Counted from the first letter of the stretch, positions 32,088 through 42,151 are shown. The stretch is 44,027 bases of DNA from Anaerolineales bacterium (GCA_013360875.1 JABWAU010000017.1:1-44027); one strand, 5' to 3'. Program-made: numbers and translations. The notes: generated by a model not told the origin, from the letters alone.

Positions 32088-32471
32088 TTGATTGCGGATA
32101 AAAACACTCCTGTTAGGTGTAATTCTTTGGAAAAGCGCTGTTTTTTCGTAGGACGAAGGGATTCATTATTCAGGCAACTCGTGGCGAGCCTGTTGGTTGA
32201 TTTGACCGTCAACCTCGATCTGTACGAAAGCAATGCGGATTCGACAGGCGATCTAATCGAGGAGGTGGCGGAGGTCGAACCGCACATCATCCTGCTCGAG
32301 GAATCGTCGCCCTTTTCCGAGAATTCTTTTCTCGTGCGTTTGCTGATCGCGAAGCCGGGCGTGCCGGTGATCGTGATCGGCGAGGAATCCAATTTCATGT
32401 ACATCGTTCACCTGGAGACCAAACTTCTGAGTTCATCCGACGAATTGATCAAAGCCATCGAACGGGTCTGA
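32088..32471 (+). CDS. Degenerate receiver-like protein
   Basis: A small protein whose start is uncertain; TTG at 32088 with GGGAG six bases upstream is chosen, while the open frame extends back to 31959. The core alternates strands and helices as in receiver domains: CFFVGRRDSLFRQLVASLLVDL, then PHIILLEESSPF, and VPVIVIGEES. The phosphoacceptor position after the third strand holds Glu-Glu rather than Asp-based LxMD, so it may be unphosphorylatable or mimic the active state. It sits between the two-component genes and the giant secreted protein gene. No family name is recognised, and function is only suggested by position. Confidence 0.55.
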   Translation: MIADKNTPVRCNSLEKRCFFVGRRDSLFRQLVASLLVDLTVNLDLYESNADSTGDLIEEVAEVEPHIILLEESSPFSENSFLVRLLIAKPGVPVIVIGEESNFMYIVHLETKLLSSSDELIKAIERV

Positions 32472-32584
32472 CCCCGCCTGTCCTGGCGCAATGGAAAAGG
32501 AGCATGCAAGGCATTGAAAAACCACATCCACCCACCCATCTATGTTGTTGTGACGATTCAAGTAATTCCACAAGGAGGTAAAGC

Positions 32585-35500
32585 ATGACCCAGGAAACCC
32601 CAACCCTTTCATCCCGCCGCGGCGCAGGAGCCTGGCGATGGGGTGTAACGCTTCTCACCATCCTGGTGATGGTGATCGGAGGCGTTACACCGTCTTCGAT
32701 ATCCGGGCTTTTCGTTGAACGCGCCGCCGCGCTCACCACGTCCCATTTGACGTTGCACGTTGTGGACGCAGGAGACTCTTCCGCCATCGGCGAATACAAA
32801 TATCTCATCAACGTGGATAATACCGGCAACCCGTTTCAGGCGCGTGAGGATGGCTGCTCGCCCGACGACCCGGGCTATCCGGATTCCTGCGATTGGCCCT
32901 CCATCCGCGCCGTACCGGGCGCTGCGCCCATCTTCGCGCAGGGAAATCAGGACGATTTCAACGGTGTGAACATGAACGGCTTCGATCTCCCCGATGGAAA
33001 ATACCTGATCAGCGTGATGGCGAACGGATACAAACTCGGCGGCATCCATTTCACGGTGCCGCTGCAGGGAACCGGCGAAGTCACCGTCCGTCTCCATCCG
33101 CATCCGCTGCCCACAGGTACAATACGGATCAAGGTCTTCCATGATAACGCCTCTACCAATGGGCAATACGATACCAGCGAAAGCGGTCTCGAGGGATTCC
33201 ACGCGGTGGTCAACGATATCGTCGGACAGGTCTCGACGGACATCTTCGGCAATCCGCTTTGCACCACTTACGACGCAGGCGGAAACCCGACCGGCATCAA
33301 CCTATATGGCTGTTTGAACAGCGACGCCAACGGGGACATTGTCATTCCGAACCTGGGGCCCAACCGTTACGATGTGACCGTCATTCCGCCTCCAGGACAG
33401 ACATGGCTGGAGACCACCACGTTGGAAGGCGGTCTCAGTTGGGACACCTGGCTGCAAGAGGGCAGTACAGGCTTGGACAATGAATTTGTCGTCGCGGCTG
33501 AACCATTCCCCTGGACCATATTCGGCTTTGTCGAGCCGATGGACAATCTCAATGATCCCGAAGTAACTGGCGGCATAAGCGGCACATTGGTTGCCGCGTC
33601 GGTCTTCCAGCCTCCGGCAGGGGCTTTACCCTCCTATTTCGGCGATCAATGGACCGGTTTCAGCGGTGTGAAAGTTCTCGGACCCGTCACCGATGGCTGG
33701 GTCGCGCTTTCCGACCTGCAGAACGCCATTGACCAAACCGTGTACGTTGCACCCGCCAACCCCGATGGGACATTCGTCATCAATAACGTGCCGGATGGAA
33801 ATTATCTGTTCACCTGGTGGGACCAGAATCTCAACTACATCCTTGACCTGAATCAGGTAACGGTTGCGGACGGTCAGATAACGGACATGGGCACGCCTCT
33901 CTTGACCGGCTGGTTCACCCGAATTGATGGATATGTCTTCAACGATCTGAACAGCAACGGCAAACGGGATCCGGGCGAACCGGGCATTGCCGATTACCTC
34001 GTCGTGCTGAAAGACCGCGATAACAGCGAGATTGACCGCATGTCCATCGCGGCTGTCACGGACGCGAACGGCTATTACCTGTTCGAAAAAGCCTATCCGA
34101 TGGGATCGTGGATGATCCTCGAGGCGTACCACGACCGCTATTACACGACCGGCGTCACCTACCAGGTCGAGAATCAGCCGGAGGAGACAACCGTCCTCGG
34201 CGCTGGCGTGGACGTGGGCGTCCTGCCCATCCTCGGTCAGGGCGGACGTTTGGACTGGGGCGTGCGCCCGTACGCTCCCGGCACGAATGGCGGGATCGTT
34301 GGCACGGTCTTCTACGATGTGACCCGCAACGAATTGGACGCGCAATACCAGGCAGTGGAAGGCTGGGCGCCCGGCATCCCCGGTCTTCTGGTCACGGTTT
34401 CCAAACCTGTGTACTGCCCGTTTGACGACGTGACGCCGTGCGACCCGACGGAAACCTTTGCGCTCGCGGAAGACGGCTCGATTGCCAGGGATATGACTGC
34501 CGGCGGCGTTGCCTGCGGCACCGATCCCCTCGCGGCGTGCGATCCAACCGGCACCTGGGAGTTGGATGGCAGCGGCAATTATAAGGTGGGCCCGATTGTC
34601 AGCACCGCCATCACCGAAACGTGGGAACAGCCCACAGGGTGTATCGCGCGCAACGCGCACGGGGATCCATCTCCGCAATTAGTCCTGCCTACAGACCCGG
34701 AGGCGCGCTGTCTCGAAGCGCCCCTTTTGGGTACGCAATTCCAAAACGGATTTGCAACTCTTGATGGCAACTACGGATTCGATACCATCTACTCCGGCTT
34801 CGGGAGTGCGGACGAACCGGTCGGCACCTCCATTCCCGCGGGAGATTACCTCGTGGAAGTGGTCGTCCCGAATGACAGCTTGGGCAGGCCAATGTACCAG
34901 GTCGTGCGCGAAGAGGATATTAACGTCTTCGGCGGCGACGAGTTCATCCCCGCAGTGCCGCCTCCTCCCTGCGCAGGTCCCATGCACATCGTGGACGTGG
35001 CAGGCGTCGGCGCGGACGGACCCGAAGCGGTGGACAATCCCTCGTTCGCGGACGCGGGCGGGAGTCCCTTCGAGGGGATGCAGAAACCGCTGTGCAACGT
35101 CAAACTCGTTACCTTGAACAACGGCAAATCCATCGCACCGGGCTTCACCTTCTTCACCGACGTCCCGCTTCCCGGCCGCTGGAAGGGCTACATTATCAAC
35201 GACCTGGCGATCTCCACCGATCCTCGAAGCCTGTTCTACGGCGAGGTGGCGGGTCTTCCCAACTCCCCGATCGGCGTCTACGACTTCACCAATAACATGG
35301 TCGCTTCGATCACCTCCGACCCGAACGGCGTGTACGAGATCCTGCTTCCTTCGACGTATTCGATGAACTGCCCAACGCCCTCCGGCGTTTGCCCGAACGT
35401 GTATTACATCCAGGGCAACGACCCGAACCTGGCGGGATACAATCCGCAGTTCCGCACCATCGGAACGCTCTTCGAGATCTATCCGGGCTTGATCCTCCCC

Positions 35501-38500
35501 TCGGATCTTGCCCCAACGCAGGCTGTCTCCAGCGTGCTGGCGGCGGATTCGCAATTCAATTACGCGCCGCAATGCCTGCTCGATTCCGCCACGCCGCAAC
35601 TCTTCAGGGTCTCCCAACCATACGGAAGCCCCGGATCGAGTTTCACGATTACAGGTCTGGGATTTGGCGAACAGAGCGGAGGCAGTCAGGTGACGTTGGA
35701 TGGAATCCCACTTGACATCTCCTCGTGGACTGATACCGGCATTTCCGCTACCATCCCGACCTCGATGCCGATCGGTCCTCATCAACTTTCGATCCGCTCG
35801 GGCAACGGCAAATCCACCGTCAACGGCTTGACCTTCCACGTGACCGGTTACGGCAATTTCCCAGCCAACGGCGTGTTGGATGATTTCAATCGAGCCAATG
35901 GCGTTCTGGGCGCGGATTGGGGCGGCAACGTAAACAATCAAGCCACCTATCGCATCAACGGTAACAACGTGCAAGTGCGCGGCAGCGGCAACGCCTGGTG
36001 GACCTCGGCTACATATGGCGCGAACCAGGAAGCCTACTTTACGTTCGTTCAACTCTCCACCTCGGCAAGCGAACAGGCGCTGCTCCTGAAATTCAGCGGG
36101 AATAATCCCGCCGCCAACAATGCCTCGGTGATCGAAGTCACTTACGGCAGCGGGGCAGTGCGCGTCCGCACCAAGAACCCGGGGCAAAACCTGAACAACG
36201 CGGTCACCCGCGCCACGTTCCCTGCCGCGTTTGCGGCGGGCGACCAACTCGGCGCGCAGGCGTTCGAGGATGGCACGGTTGTCGTGTACAAAAACGGCTC
36301 CCCGATAGGATCCGTCAACGTCTCGGTTGCCGGCGCGTGGACCCTCGGCGGCGGTCGCATCGGTGTTCGCTTCAATGGGACAACCAACGTCAACTTTGCC
36401 CGCTTCGACGACTTCGGCGGCGGCGACGCGGCGGCTCCATACCTGCCTGCCATCTACGAAGTCGGACCCGGCAAGCCCTATGCGACCATCCAAAGCGCGG
36501 TGGATGCCGCCTCTGCGTCAGGCGGCGCGCGCCTGGTTGTGGTCTATCCAGCCTCGAGCGGCATGTACCTCGAGAACGTGGTTGTCTACGACTCGATCAT
36601 GTTGCAGGGCGTTGGTCCCGGCGGCATGTACGCTAATGCGACCAAAGTGGATGGCTCCGTCATTGACGGGCGCGGCGTAACCGGCGATTCTCCCTATGCA
36701 GAGGCTTGGCGTGTCTTCGTCACAGGCTTGAGCTGGAGCGGCAACCAGGCGATATTCGAAGGACCTGTGGTATACGTTGTCGCGCAGGATGGCGATTTCA
36801 CCGCCGCCCACCCCGCCAGCATTGACGGCTTCACGATCCAGGGCGGCGACCAGCAGGGCTTCCCGAATCAGATCAACCCCAATGCGGGTCCGGCGAATCA
36901 CGAGATCTCTGGCATCCAGGGCGGCGGCATTTTCGTCAACGGATATGCGCGCTTCCTGCAAATCACCAACAACATAATCCAGAGCAACGGCGGTGCGTAT
37001 GGCGGCGCCATCCGCCTCGGAACGCCGCATCTGCCCGGCGCGCTGAACGATAACCAAAACGATTTCATCCGCATCGCGCACAACCGCATCCTGGGCAACG
37101 GCGGCACAAACCTGGCAGGCGCGGTGGCAATCTACTCCGGCGCGGAAGGATACGAGATCGCCCATAACGACATCTGCGGAAACTTCTCCGCGGAATACGG
37201 CGGCGGCGTCAGCCACTACGGCTTGAGTCCGGACGGGAGCATCCATCACAACCGCGTGTACTTCAACCGCTCCTACGACGAAGGTGGCGGCATTATCATC
37301 GCCGGTGAACTGCCCACAGACCCGATTACCCTCTCTGCCGGCGCGGGTCCTGTGGACGTGTACGCCAACCTGATCCAGAACAACCTTGCCAACGACGACG
37401 GCGGCGGTCTGCGCTTTCTCATGGCGGGGAACTTCGAATACAACGTATACGACAACATCATCGTCAACAACGTCTCGACGCACGAGGGCGGCGGCGTCTC
37501 CTTGAACGACGCGCCGGATGTCCACTTCTACAACAACACCGTGATGAAGAACATCACCACGGCGACCGCGCTCACCAGCAACGGTCAACCTGCACCCGCC
37601 GGTCTTGCCTCCGCGCGCAACAGCGCGCTCCTACAGGCGACTCTGCCTTCCGGCTCGCCCATCTTTAGCGACCCCGTCTTGTTCAACAACATCTTCTGGG
37701 ATAACCGGGCAGGATGGTTCGTTGGGGATACAGTGGCAGGCATCGGCTTGACAGGCGACCCGAACCCCGTCAATTACTGGGATCTCGGCGTCTCCGACGG
37801 CACGGGCTTGTTGTCGCCCACGAACTCTATTTTGCAGACCGATTACGGCACGATCCCCGATGCCTCGAACCAGTCTGTGGACCCGCAGGTGGTTGACCTC
37901 TACGACACCACCGTCAGCACATTGCCCTGGCGCGGCCATCCCCGCTTTGTGGACGTGTTGATGATCACAGTGGATACTGCGCCGAATCTCCTGGGCGACT
38001 ACCACCTCCAGGACGCTTCACCCGCCCGAGATGCTGGCGCGCCATCGAAAGGCTCCGTCTCCGCTCCGGCCTTCGACATTGACGACGATGCTCGCCCGAT
38101 CAACGGCGCCTTCGATATCGGCGCGGATGAAATTCCGCTGCTTGCCGATCTCGCCATCGCAATGGACGATGGACAGACGAATACCGCCCCCGGCAACGCG
38201 ATCACTTACATCATCGTAGTCTCGAACGCCGGTCCCAACCCGGTCACCGGCGCGACCGTGACCAACTTCTTCCCCGCCTCTCTTACCGGCGCAGCGTGGA
38301 CCTGTTCAGCCTCCGGCGGAAGTTGCGGCGCGGCGGGCGGCAGCGGCGACATCAACACAACGGTTGACCTGTCTGCGGGCGGAAGCGCGACGTTCACGGT
38401 CAACGCCACCGTCTCCGCGGGCGCGTCCCTCTCGTTGAGCAATACAGCAACCATCGCGGCGCCGTCCAACATTACCGACCCGAACCCCGCAAACAACAGC

Positions 38501-39490
38501 GCAACCGATACCAATACAATCCTGAGTGCCGACCTCTCGATCAGCGTCACGGATGGACAGACCAGTCTTAGCGCGGGCGGTCCGGTGACTTATATGATCG
38601 GCGTCTCGAACGTGGGCCCCGAACCGGTGGTCGGCGCGAGTGTGGTGGATAACTTCCCAGCCTCTCTTAGCGGCGTCACGTGGACCTGTTCCGCGGCGCC
38701 CGGTTCCAGTTGCGGCGCGGCGGGTGGAAGCGGCGACATCAATACAACGGTTGACGTTGCGGTCAACGGGGCGGTGCTGTTCTACGCTTACGCCACCCTC
38801 TCCTCGACCGCTTCCGGGACGCTCTCCAACGCTGTTGCCGTCTCGCCTCCCGCCGGGCTTGCGGACCCCGATCCCGCCGACAACAGCGCGACCGACACGA
38901 CCGACATCCTGGCGTATCAATTCCCATTGCTGGACGATTTCAACCGGGCGAACGCCAACAACCTCGGCGCGAACTGGAGTCAGGCAAACACCGGACTCAA
39001 AGTTGACCTGCGGGTCAATAACAACCAGGCAGTCGCCAACCAGGTCAACGACCGCGGTCAGGCAATCTGGAACGCATCGGTATTCGGCGCAAACCAGGGA
39101 GCCTCATTCACCTTTGCCAACAACACCCGGCACAACGCGGCGTTGATCCTGAAAGCCAGCGGAGGCACCGTCACTGCCCCGTCGAACTTCATCCGGGTGC
39201 GCTTCCAGACGACCGGAGGCGGACGGATACTCGTCCAAACCACGACAAACGGCGGCGGTTCCTACACCACCCGCGGCATCCTTACCGGAGTTCCATTTGC
39301 CCTCGGAGACACATTGACCGCCGCGGCGTACTCGGACGGGACGGTCAACGTGTACAAGAACGGCGTGCTGGTTGGAAGCGTCTCGACCTCCGCGGCGGGA
39401 GCGTGGACTCTGGGCGGCGGGCGCATCGGCGTACAGTTGCAGACCAACGGCATTCGTGTGGATGCCTTCAAGGGCGGCAGCCTGCCCTAA
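32585..39490 (+). CDS. Giant secreted multi-domain surface protein
   Basis: A 2301-residue protein. AAGGAGG lies six bases before the ATG. Residues about 18-50 form a long signal peptide ending near RAAALT. Modules in order: SdrD-B-like repeats (about 177-305, 445-555, 569-765, with VFNDLNSNGKRDPGEPG); an IPT/TIG domain (1005-1090); an LamG-like module opening DDFNRANGVLG (1097-1279); a right-handed beta-helix with many GG- and asparagine-rich turns (1292-1852); two tandem DUF11 domains (1853-1980, 1981-2112); and a second LamG-like module opening DDFNRANANNLG (2116-2301). No sorting signal or membrane anchor ends the chain. Such proteins mediate adhesion or polysaccharide binding, but no enzyme active site is recognised. 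It is followed 69 bases later by the multicopper oxidase genes. Confidence 0.9.
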   Translation: MTQETPTLSSRRGAGAWRWGVTLLTILVMVIGGVTPSSISGLFVERAAALTTSHLTLHVVDAGDSSAIGEYKYLINVDNTGNPFQAREDGCSPDDPGYPDSCDWPSIRAVPGAAPIFAQGNQDDFNGVNMNGFDLPDGKYLISVMANGYKLGGIHFTVPLQGTGEVTVRLHPHPLPTGTIRIKVFHDNASTNGQYDTSESGLEGFHAVVNDIVGQVSTDIFGNPLCTTYDAGGNPTGINLYGCLNSDANGDIVIPNLGPNRYDVTVIPPPGQTWLETTTLEGGLSWDTWLQEGSTGLDNEFVVAAEPFPWTIFGFVEPMDNLNDPEVTGGISGTLVAASVFQPPAGALPSYFGDQWTGFSGVKVLGPVTDGWVALSDLQNAIDQTVYVAPANPDGTFVINNVPDGNYLFTWWDQNLNYILDLNQVTVADGQITDMGTPLLTGWFTRIDGYVFNDLNSNGKRDPGEPGIADYLVVLKDRDNSEIDRMSIAAVTDANGYYLFEKAYPMGSWMILEAYHDRYYTTGVTYQVENQPEETTVLGAGVDVGVLPILGQGGRLDWGVRPYAPGTNGGIVGTVFYDVTRNELDAQYQAVEGWAPGIPGLLVTVSKPVYCPFDDVTPCDPTETFALAEDGSIARDMTAGGVACGTDPLAACDPTGTWELDGSGNYKVGPIVSTAITETWEQPTGCIARNAHGDPSPQLVLPTDPEARCLEAPLLGTQFQNGFATLDGNYGFDTIYSGFGSADEPVGTSIPAGDYLVEVVVPNDSLGRPMYQVVREEDINVFGGDEFIPAVPPPPCAGPMHIVDVAGVGADGPEAVDNPSFADAGGSPFEGMQKPLCNVKLVTLNNGKSIAPGFTFFTDVPLPGRWKGYIINDLAISTDPRSLFYGEVAGLPNSPIGVYDFTNNMVASITSDPNGVYEILLPSTYSMNCPTPSGVCPNVYYIQGNDPNLAGYNPQFRTIGTLFEIYPGLILPSDLAPTQAVSSVLAADSQFNYAPQCLLDSATPQLFRVSQPYGSPGSSFTITGLGFGEQSGGSQVTLDGIPLDISSWTDTGISATIPTSMPIGPHQLSIRSGNGKSTVNGLTFHVTGYGNFPANGVLDDFNRANGVLGADWGGNVNNQATYRINGNNVQVRGSGNAWWTSATYGANQEAYFTFVQLSTSASEQALLLKFSGNNPAANNASVIEVTYGSGAVRVRTKNPGQNLNNAVTRATFPAAFAAGDQLGAQAFEDGTVVVYKNGSPIGSVNVSVAGAWTLGGGRIGVRFNGTTNVNFARFDDFGGGDAAAPYLPAIYEVGPGKPYATIQSAVDAASASGGARLVVVYPASSGMYLENVVVYDSIMLQGVGPGGMYANATKVDGSVIDGRGVTGDSPYAEAWRVFVTGLSWSGNQAIFEGPVVYVVAQDGDFTAAHPASIDGFTIQGGDQQGFPNQINPNAGPANHEISGIQGGGIFVNGYARFLQITNNIIQSNGGAYGGAIRLGTPHLPGALNDNQNDFIRIAHNRILGNGGTNLAGAVAIYSGAEGYEIAHNDICGNFSAEYGGGVSHYGLSPDGSIHHNRVYFNRSYDEGGGIIIAGELPTDPITLSAGAGPVDVYANLIQNNLANDDGGGLRFLMAGNFEYNVYDNIIVNNVSTHEGGGVSLNDAPDVHFYNNTVMKNITTATALTSNGQPAPAGLASARNSALLQATLPSGSPIFSDPVLFNNIFWDNRAGWFVGDTVAGIGLTGDPNPVNYWDLGVSDGTGLLSPTNSILQTDYGTIPDASNQSVDPQVVDLYDTTVSTLPWRGHPRFVDVLMITVDTAPNLLGDYHLQDASPARDAGAPSKGSVSAPAFDIDDDARPINGAFDIGADEIPLLADLAIAMDDGQTNTAPGNAITYIIVVSNAGPNPVTGATVTNFFPASLTGAAWTCSASGGSCGAAGGSGDINTTVDLSAGGSATFTVNATVSAGASLSLSNTATIAAPSNITDPNPANNSATDTNTILSADLSISVTDGQTSLSAGGPVTYMIGVSNVGPEPVVGASVVDNFPASLSGVTWTCSAAPGSSCGAAGGSGDINTTVDVAVNGAVLFYAYATLSSTASGTLSNAVAVSPPAGLADPDPADNSATDTTDILAYQFPLLDDFNRANANNLGANWSQANTGLKVDLRVNNNQAVANQVNDRGQAIWNASVFGANQGASFTFANNTRHNAALILKASGGTVTAPSNFIRVRFQTTGGGRILVQTTTNGGGSYTTRGILTGVPFALGDTLTAAAYSDGTVNVYKNGVLVGSVSTSAAGAWTLGGGRIGVQLQTNGIRVDAFKGGSLP
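32642..32691 (+). promoter_or_regulatory. Long hairpin inside the signal-peptide coding region
   Basis: GGTGTAACGCTTC (32642-32654) pairs with GAGGCGTTACACC (32679-32691, one wobble), and inside it TCACCATC (32655-32662) pairs perfectly with GATGGTGA (32668-32675) around a five-base loop; only TCG (32676-32678) bulges. The stem lies 57 bases after the start codon of the giant protein gene. Confidence 0.6.
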
Positions 39491-39506
39491 GTTGTAACCT
39501 GTGAAG

Positions 39507-39538
39507 CCTGTGGGAGGCTGTCATCAGCCTCCCACAGG
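39507..39538 (+). terminator. Perfect intercistronic hairpin before the first cupredoxin gene
   Basis: CCTGTGGGAGGCTG (39507-39520) and CAGCCTCCCACAGG (39525-39538) are perfect complements of 14 bases with a TCAT loop. No T run follows; the next gene's AAAGGAG site begins about 10 bases later. It may be a partial terminator or a 3'-end stabiliser of the giant-protein mRNA. Confidence 0.55.
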
Positions 39539-39559
39539 ATCAGCCAAAAGGAGTCACTT

Positions 39560-40864
39560 ATGAAACTGGATAAATTCCCCCGTCGAATCAACCGGCGCGA
39601 CTTTCTGAAACTGGCAGGGAGCGGGTTGCTCGCCGCGGGCGGCATCGGCGTTGCCCACAGGCTGGCGTCCGGCTTACTCCTCCCCGATTTGATCGCCTCC
39701 GCGCAGGGTGAGGAACCGGACCTGGTCTTCGCGGCGACCGATGGCTGGATCTATCTGCCGCCTCTTCCCACCCCTTCACCGTATCACCCGGACGACCTTT
39801 CTCCCGACCCAAGCCTTTTTACAACCTACATGTTCGGCTTCAGGAATGTGACTGGTATGACCGAGGAGCAGATTCTCAATCAAAAAATGAAGGCGCAACA
39901 CTCGGCGCCCATGTTCTGGATCAACGAAGGTCAACAGTTCCGGCTCGAACTGCGGAACCTCGGCTTGCAGATGCGCCCCGACCTGACCGACGCCCACACG
40001 GTGCATTTCCACGGCTTCAAGAACGCCATTCCCTTCTTCGATGGCGAACCTTCTTCGTCCGTGTCCGTGCCGATGAATCGCGCCTTCACTTACATTTATC
40101 GTCCGCACGATCCCGGCACGTATATGTTCCACTGCCACGTGGAGGATGTGGAACACGTTCAAATGGGTATGACGGGACTGGTCTTCGTCCGCCCGGCGCA
40201 GGATGGCAACACGTCGCTGTACCCGAGCGGCAAATACGTGTTCAACGACGGCGATGGCTCCACCGGTTACGACCGCGAGTTTGGGATGCACCTCAGCGAA
40301 ATGTGGGTGGATTCGCACTGGGCGGATTCGCACATCCAACTACCCGAATGGAGCGATTACAAACCCGATTTTTCGATGATCAATGGACGCGTGTATCCTG
40401 ATACGGTCGCCCCCAACGGTCAGGGCTTCGACGCAAACGGCGACCTGATCGCGCCGGACGGCTTTCCATACCTCCAATACCAGCCCATCTCTTCGCTGGT
40501 GCAATGCAACGAGGGCGAACGGGTGTTGTTGCGCTTTACCAACCTCGGTTTCATGCAGGCTTCGATGACGATTGACGGCATTCAAATGCGCGTGGTCGGC
40601 AAGGACGCCACGTTCCTGCGGAACGGCGGCGCCGACATCAGTTATCTCACCAACACCGTTGTCATCGGCGCAGGCGAATCATTCGATGTCATCTTTACCG
40701 CCCCCACTCATTCCGGAGGAAGCGGACCCGATACCTACCTGCTCTATAACCGCAACTTCACCATGTCTCATTCCATCGGCGATTTCGGCGTGGGTAAGCA
40801 GATGACGGAGATCCGCGTCCACCCCGCCGGGAGCCTGCCCACCCAGACGGCGCCGAATACGTAG
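39560..40864 (+). CDS. Tat-exported multicopper oxidase-like protein with type-1 copper site (protein A)
   Basis: A 434-residue protein with two cupredoxin domains. The Tat signal is NRRDFLKLAG (11-20) with a hydrophobic stretch and cleavage near residue 49. Domain 1 keeps HTVHFHG (His146, His149, His151) and GTYMFHCHVEDVEHVQMGM, with His191, Cys192, His193, His199 and Met202/204 giving a type-1 site plus two HxH pairs. Domain 2 has FMQASMTIDGIQM where a histidine cluster would be expected, and its C-terminal segment TMSHSIGDF lacks the HCH motif. A complete trinuclear site therefore cannot form within this chain. AAAGGAG precedes the start. It is followed 15 bases later by protein B. Confidence 0.85.
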   Translation: MKLDKFPRRINRRDFLKLAGSGLLAAGGIGVAHRLASGLLLPDLIASAQGEEPDLVFAATDGWIYLPPLPTPSPYHPDDLSPDPSLFTTYMFGFRNVTGMTEEQILNQKMKAQHSAPMFWINEGQQFRLELRNLGLQMRPDLTDAHTVHFHGFKNAIPFFDGEPSSSVSVPMNRAFTYIYRPHDPGTYMFHCHVEDVEHVQMGMTGLVFVRPAQDGNTSLYPSGKYVFNDGDGSTGYDREFGMHLSEMWVDSHWADSHIQLPEWSDYKPDFSMINGRVYPDTVAPNGQGFDANGDLIAPDGFPYLQYQPISSLVQCNEGERVLLRFTNLGFMQASMTIDGIQMRVVGKDATFLRNGGADISYLTNTVVIGAGESFDVIFTAPTHSGGSGPDTYLLYNRNFTMSHSIGDFGVGKQMTEIRVHPAGSLPTQTAPNT

Positions 40865-40879
40865 CCAAAGGAGTTCATC

Positions 40880-42151
40880 ATGCTCAAGCATTCCCATTTC
40901 AGACCCCATAAGGTTTTGACGACCCTGTTTGCGCTGGCGTTGATCCTTTCGTTGTCCGTCGGCGGAAAATCGGCGCAGGCGCAGGCACCCGCCTCCGACG
41001 GGATGGTCTGCACTTATGGCCCGAGTTTCAGCCTCACTTCTCAAACCGGCTACGTCGGCACACCCGATGGAAACGTCGTGTTCATGTGGGGGCTTTCCTC
41101 CGGCTCGGATCCCTTCCAATATCCGGGACCCGTCCTGTGCGTGAACGAGGGCGATACGGTCACCGTCGTGCTGCACAACACGTTGAACCGCGCCACCTCT
41201 CTCGTCTTCCCGGGGCAGGAAAACGTCCTGGCGGACGGGGAACCGGACGGGCCCGTGTTCAGCGTCGGGGGGACTCTGCTTTCGATGGCGAAGCAGGCGT
41301 CAGCGGGAGGGGGAAGCGTCACCTATAGTTTTGTGGCGACGCGTCCTGGCACGTTCCTCTATTATTCCGGCACAGAAACCGACATCCAGGTCCCGATGGG
41401 TTTGTTCGGCGCGATCGTCGTGCGTCCCGCCGGTCATCCGGATTGGTTATACGGCGATCCCAAAACCGCCTTCAACCCGAACAGGGAATACATCGCCCTG
41501 TTCTCCGAGGTGGACCCAATGCTCAGCGCGGCGATGGAACAGAACCGACCCTTCAGCGCGCGGAACTATCACCCGCGTTACTGGTTCATCAACGGGCGTG
41601 GACTTCCCGATACGCTCGCGCCCAATTACGCGTCGTGGCTGCCGGGTCAGCCTTACGGCGCGCTGGTTCGCATCACACCCTGGCACGAGACGTTGAACCC
41701 CCTCCCGGCAGCGGTGCGATATCTGAGCGTCGGCACAATTGATTATCCCTTTCACCCGCACGGCAACAACGTGCGCGTGGTGGGACGCGACGGCAACCTG
41801 CTGGCCGGCTCGGTGGACCTGGCGTACGACAAATATTCGATCCCCGTCGGACCCGGCCAGGCTTGGGATACGCTCTTCACCTGGCACGACCCCGAAGCCT
41901 ATAGCGCCGGGAACCCGGTGCCTGTGACCTTTGCCAATATCCTGGATATGTTCTTCGGCACTTTCTACAGCGGAAGTCCCTATCTGGGAACGCAGGGTCC
42001 CGTCCCGGTTGGAACGACGATCCAGAACCAATGCGGCGAGTACTATCACATCGCGCACAACCACGCCCTGTACCAACTGACTTCGTGGGGCGCGGTGATG
42101 ACAGGCATGGGCACCTACACGCGCATTGACCCGCCGGAGGGCTGTCCGTAA
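40880..42151 (+). CDS. Multicopper oxidase-like protein with domain-2 histidines only (protein B)
   Basis: A 423-residue secreted protein with a Sec signal peptide (about 12-35, ending AQAQA). Domain 1 resembles cupredoxins (YPGPVLCVNEGDTVTVVLHN, then GTFLYYSGTETDIQVPMGLFG) but has no HxH pairs. Domain 2 carries DYPFHPHGNNVRVVG (His292, His294) and YYHIAHNHALYQL (His390, His393, His395) with downstream Met407/Met410; there is no Cys between the histidines, so no type-1 site. This is the mirror image of protein A. A heteromeric enzyme with protein A is possible; alternatively it is a degenerate structural relative. Start has AAAGGAG. Confidence 0.85.
   Translation: MLKHSHFRPHKVLTTLFALALILSLSVGGKSAQAQAPASDGMVCTYGPSFSLTSQTGYVGTPDGNVVFMWGLSSGSDPFQYPGPVLCVNEGDTVTVVLHNTLNRATSLVFPGQENVLADGEPDGPVFSVGGTLLSMAKQASAGGGSVTYSFVATRPGTFLYYSGTETDIQVPMGLFGAIVVRPAGHPDWLYGDPKTAFNPNREYIALFSEVDPMLSAAMEQNRPFSARNYHPRYWFINGRGLPDTLAPNYASWLPGQPYGALVRITPWHETLNPLPAAVRYLSVGTIDYPFHPHGNNVRVVGRDGNLLAGSVDLAYDKYSIPVGPGQAWDTLFTWHDPEAYSAGNPVPVTFANILDMFFGTFYSGSPYLGTQGPVPVGTTIQNQCGEYYHIAHNHALYQLTSWGAVMTGMGTYTRIDPPEGCP

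Noticed and set aside
34679-36493. A 604-codon open frame on the minus strand
   Set aside because: It is antisense to the giant secreted protein, whose modules are clearly recognisable; the antisense peptide has no domain and follows from GC-rich codon structure.
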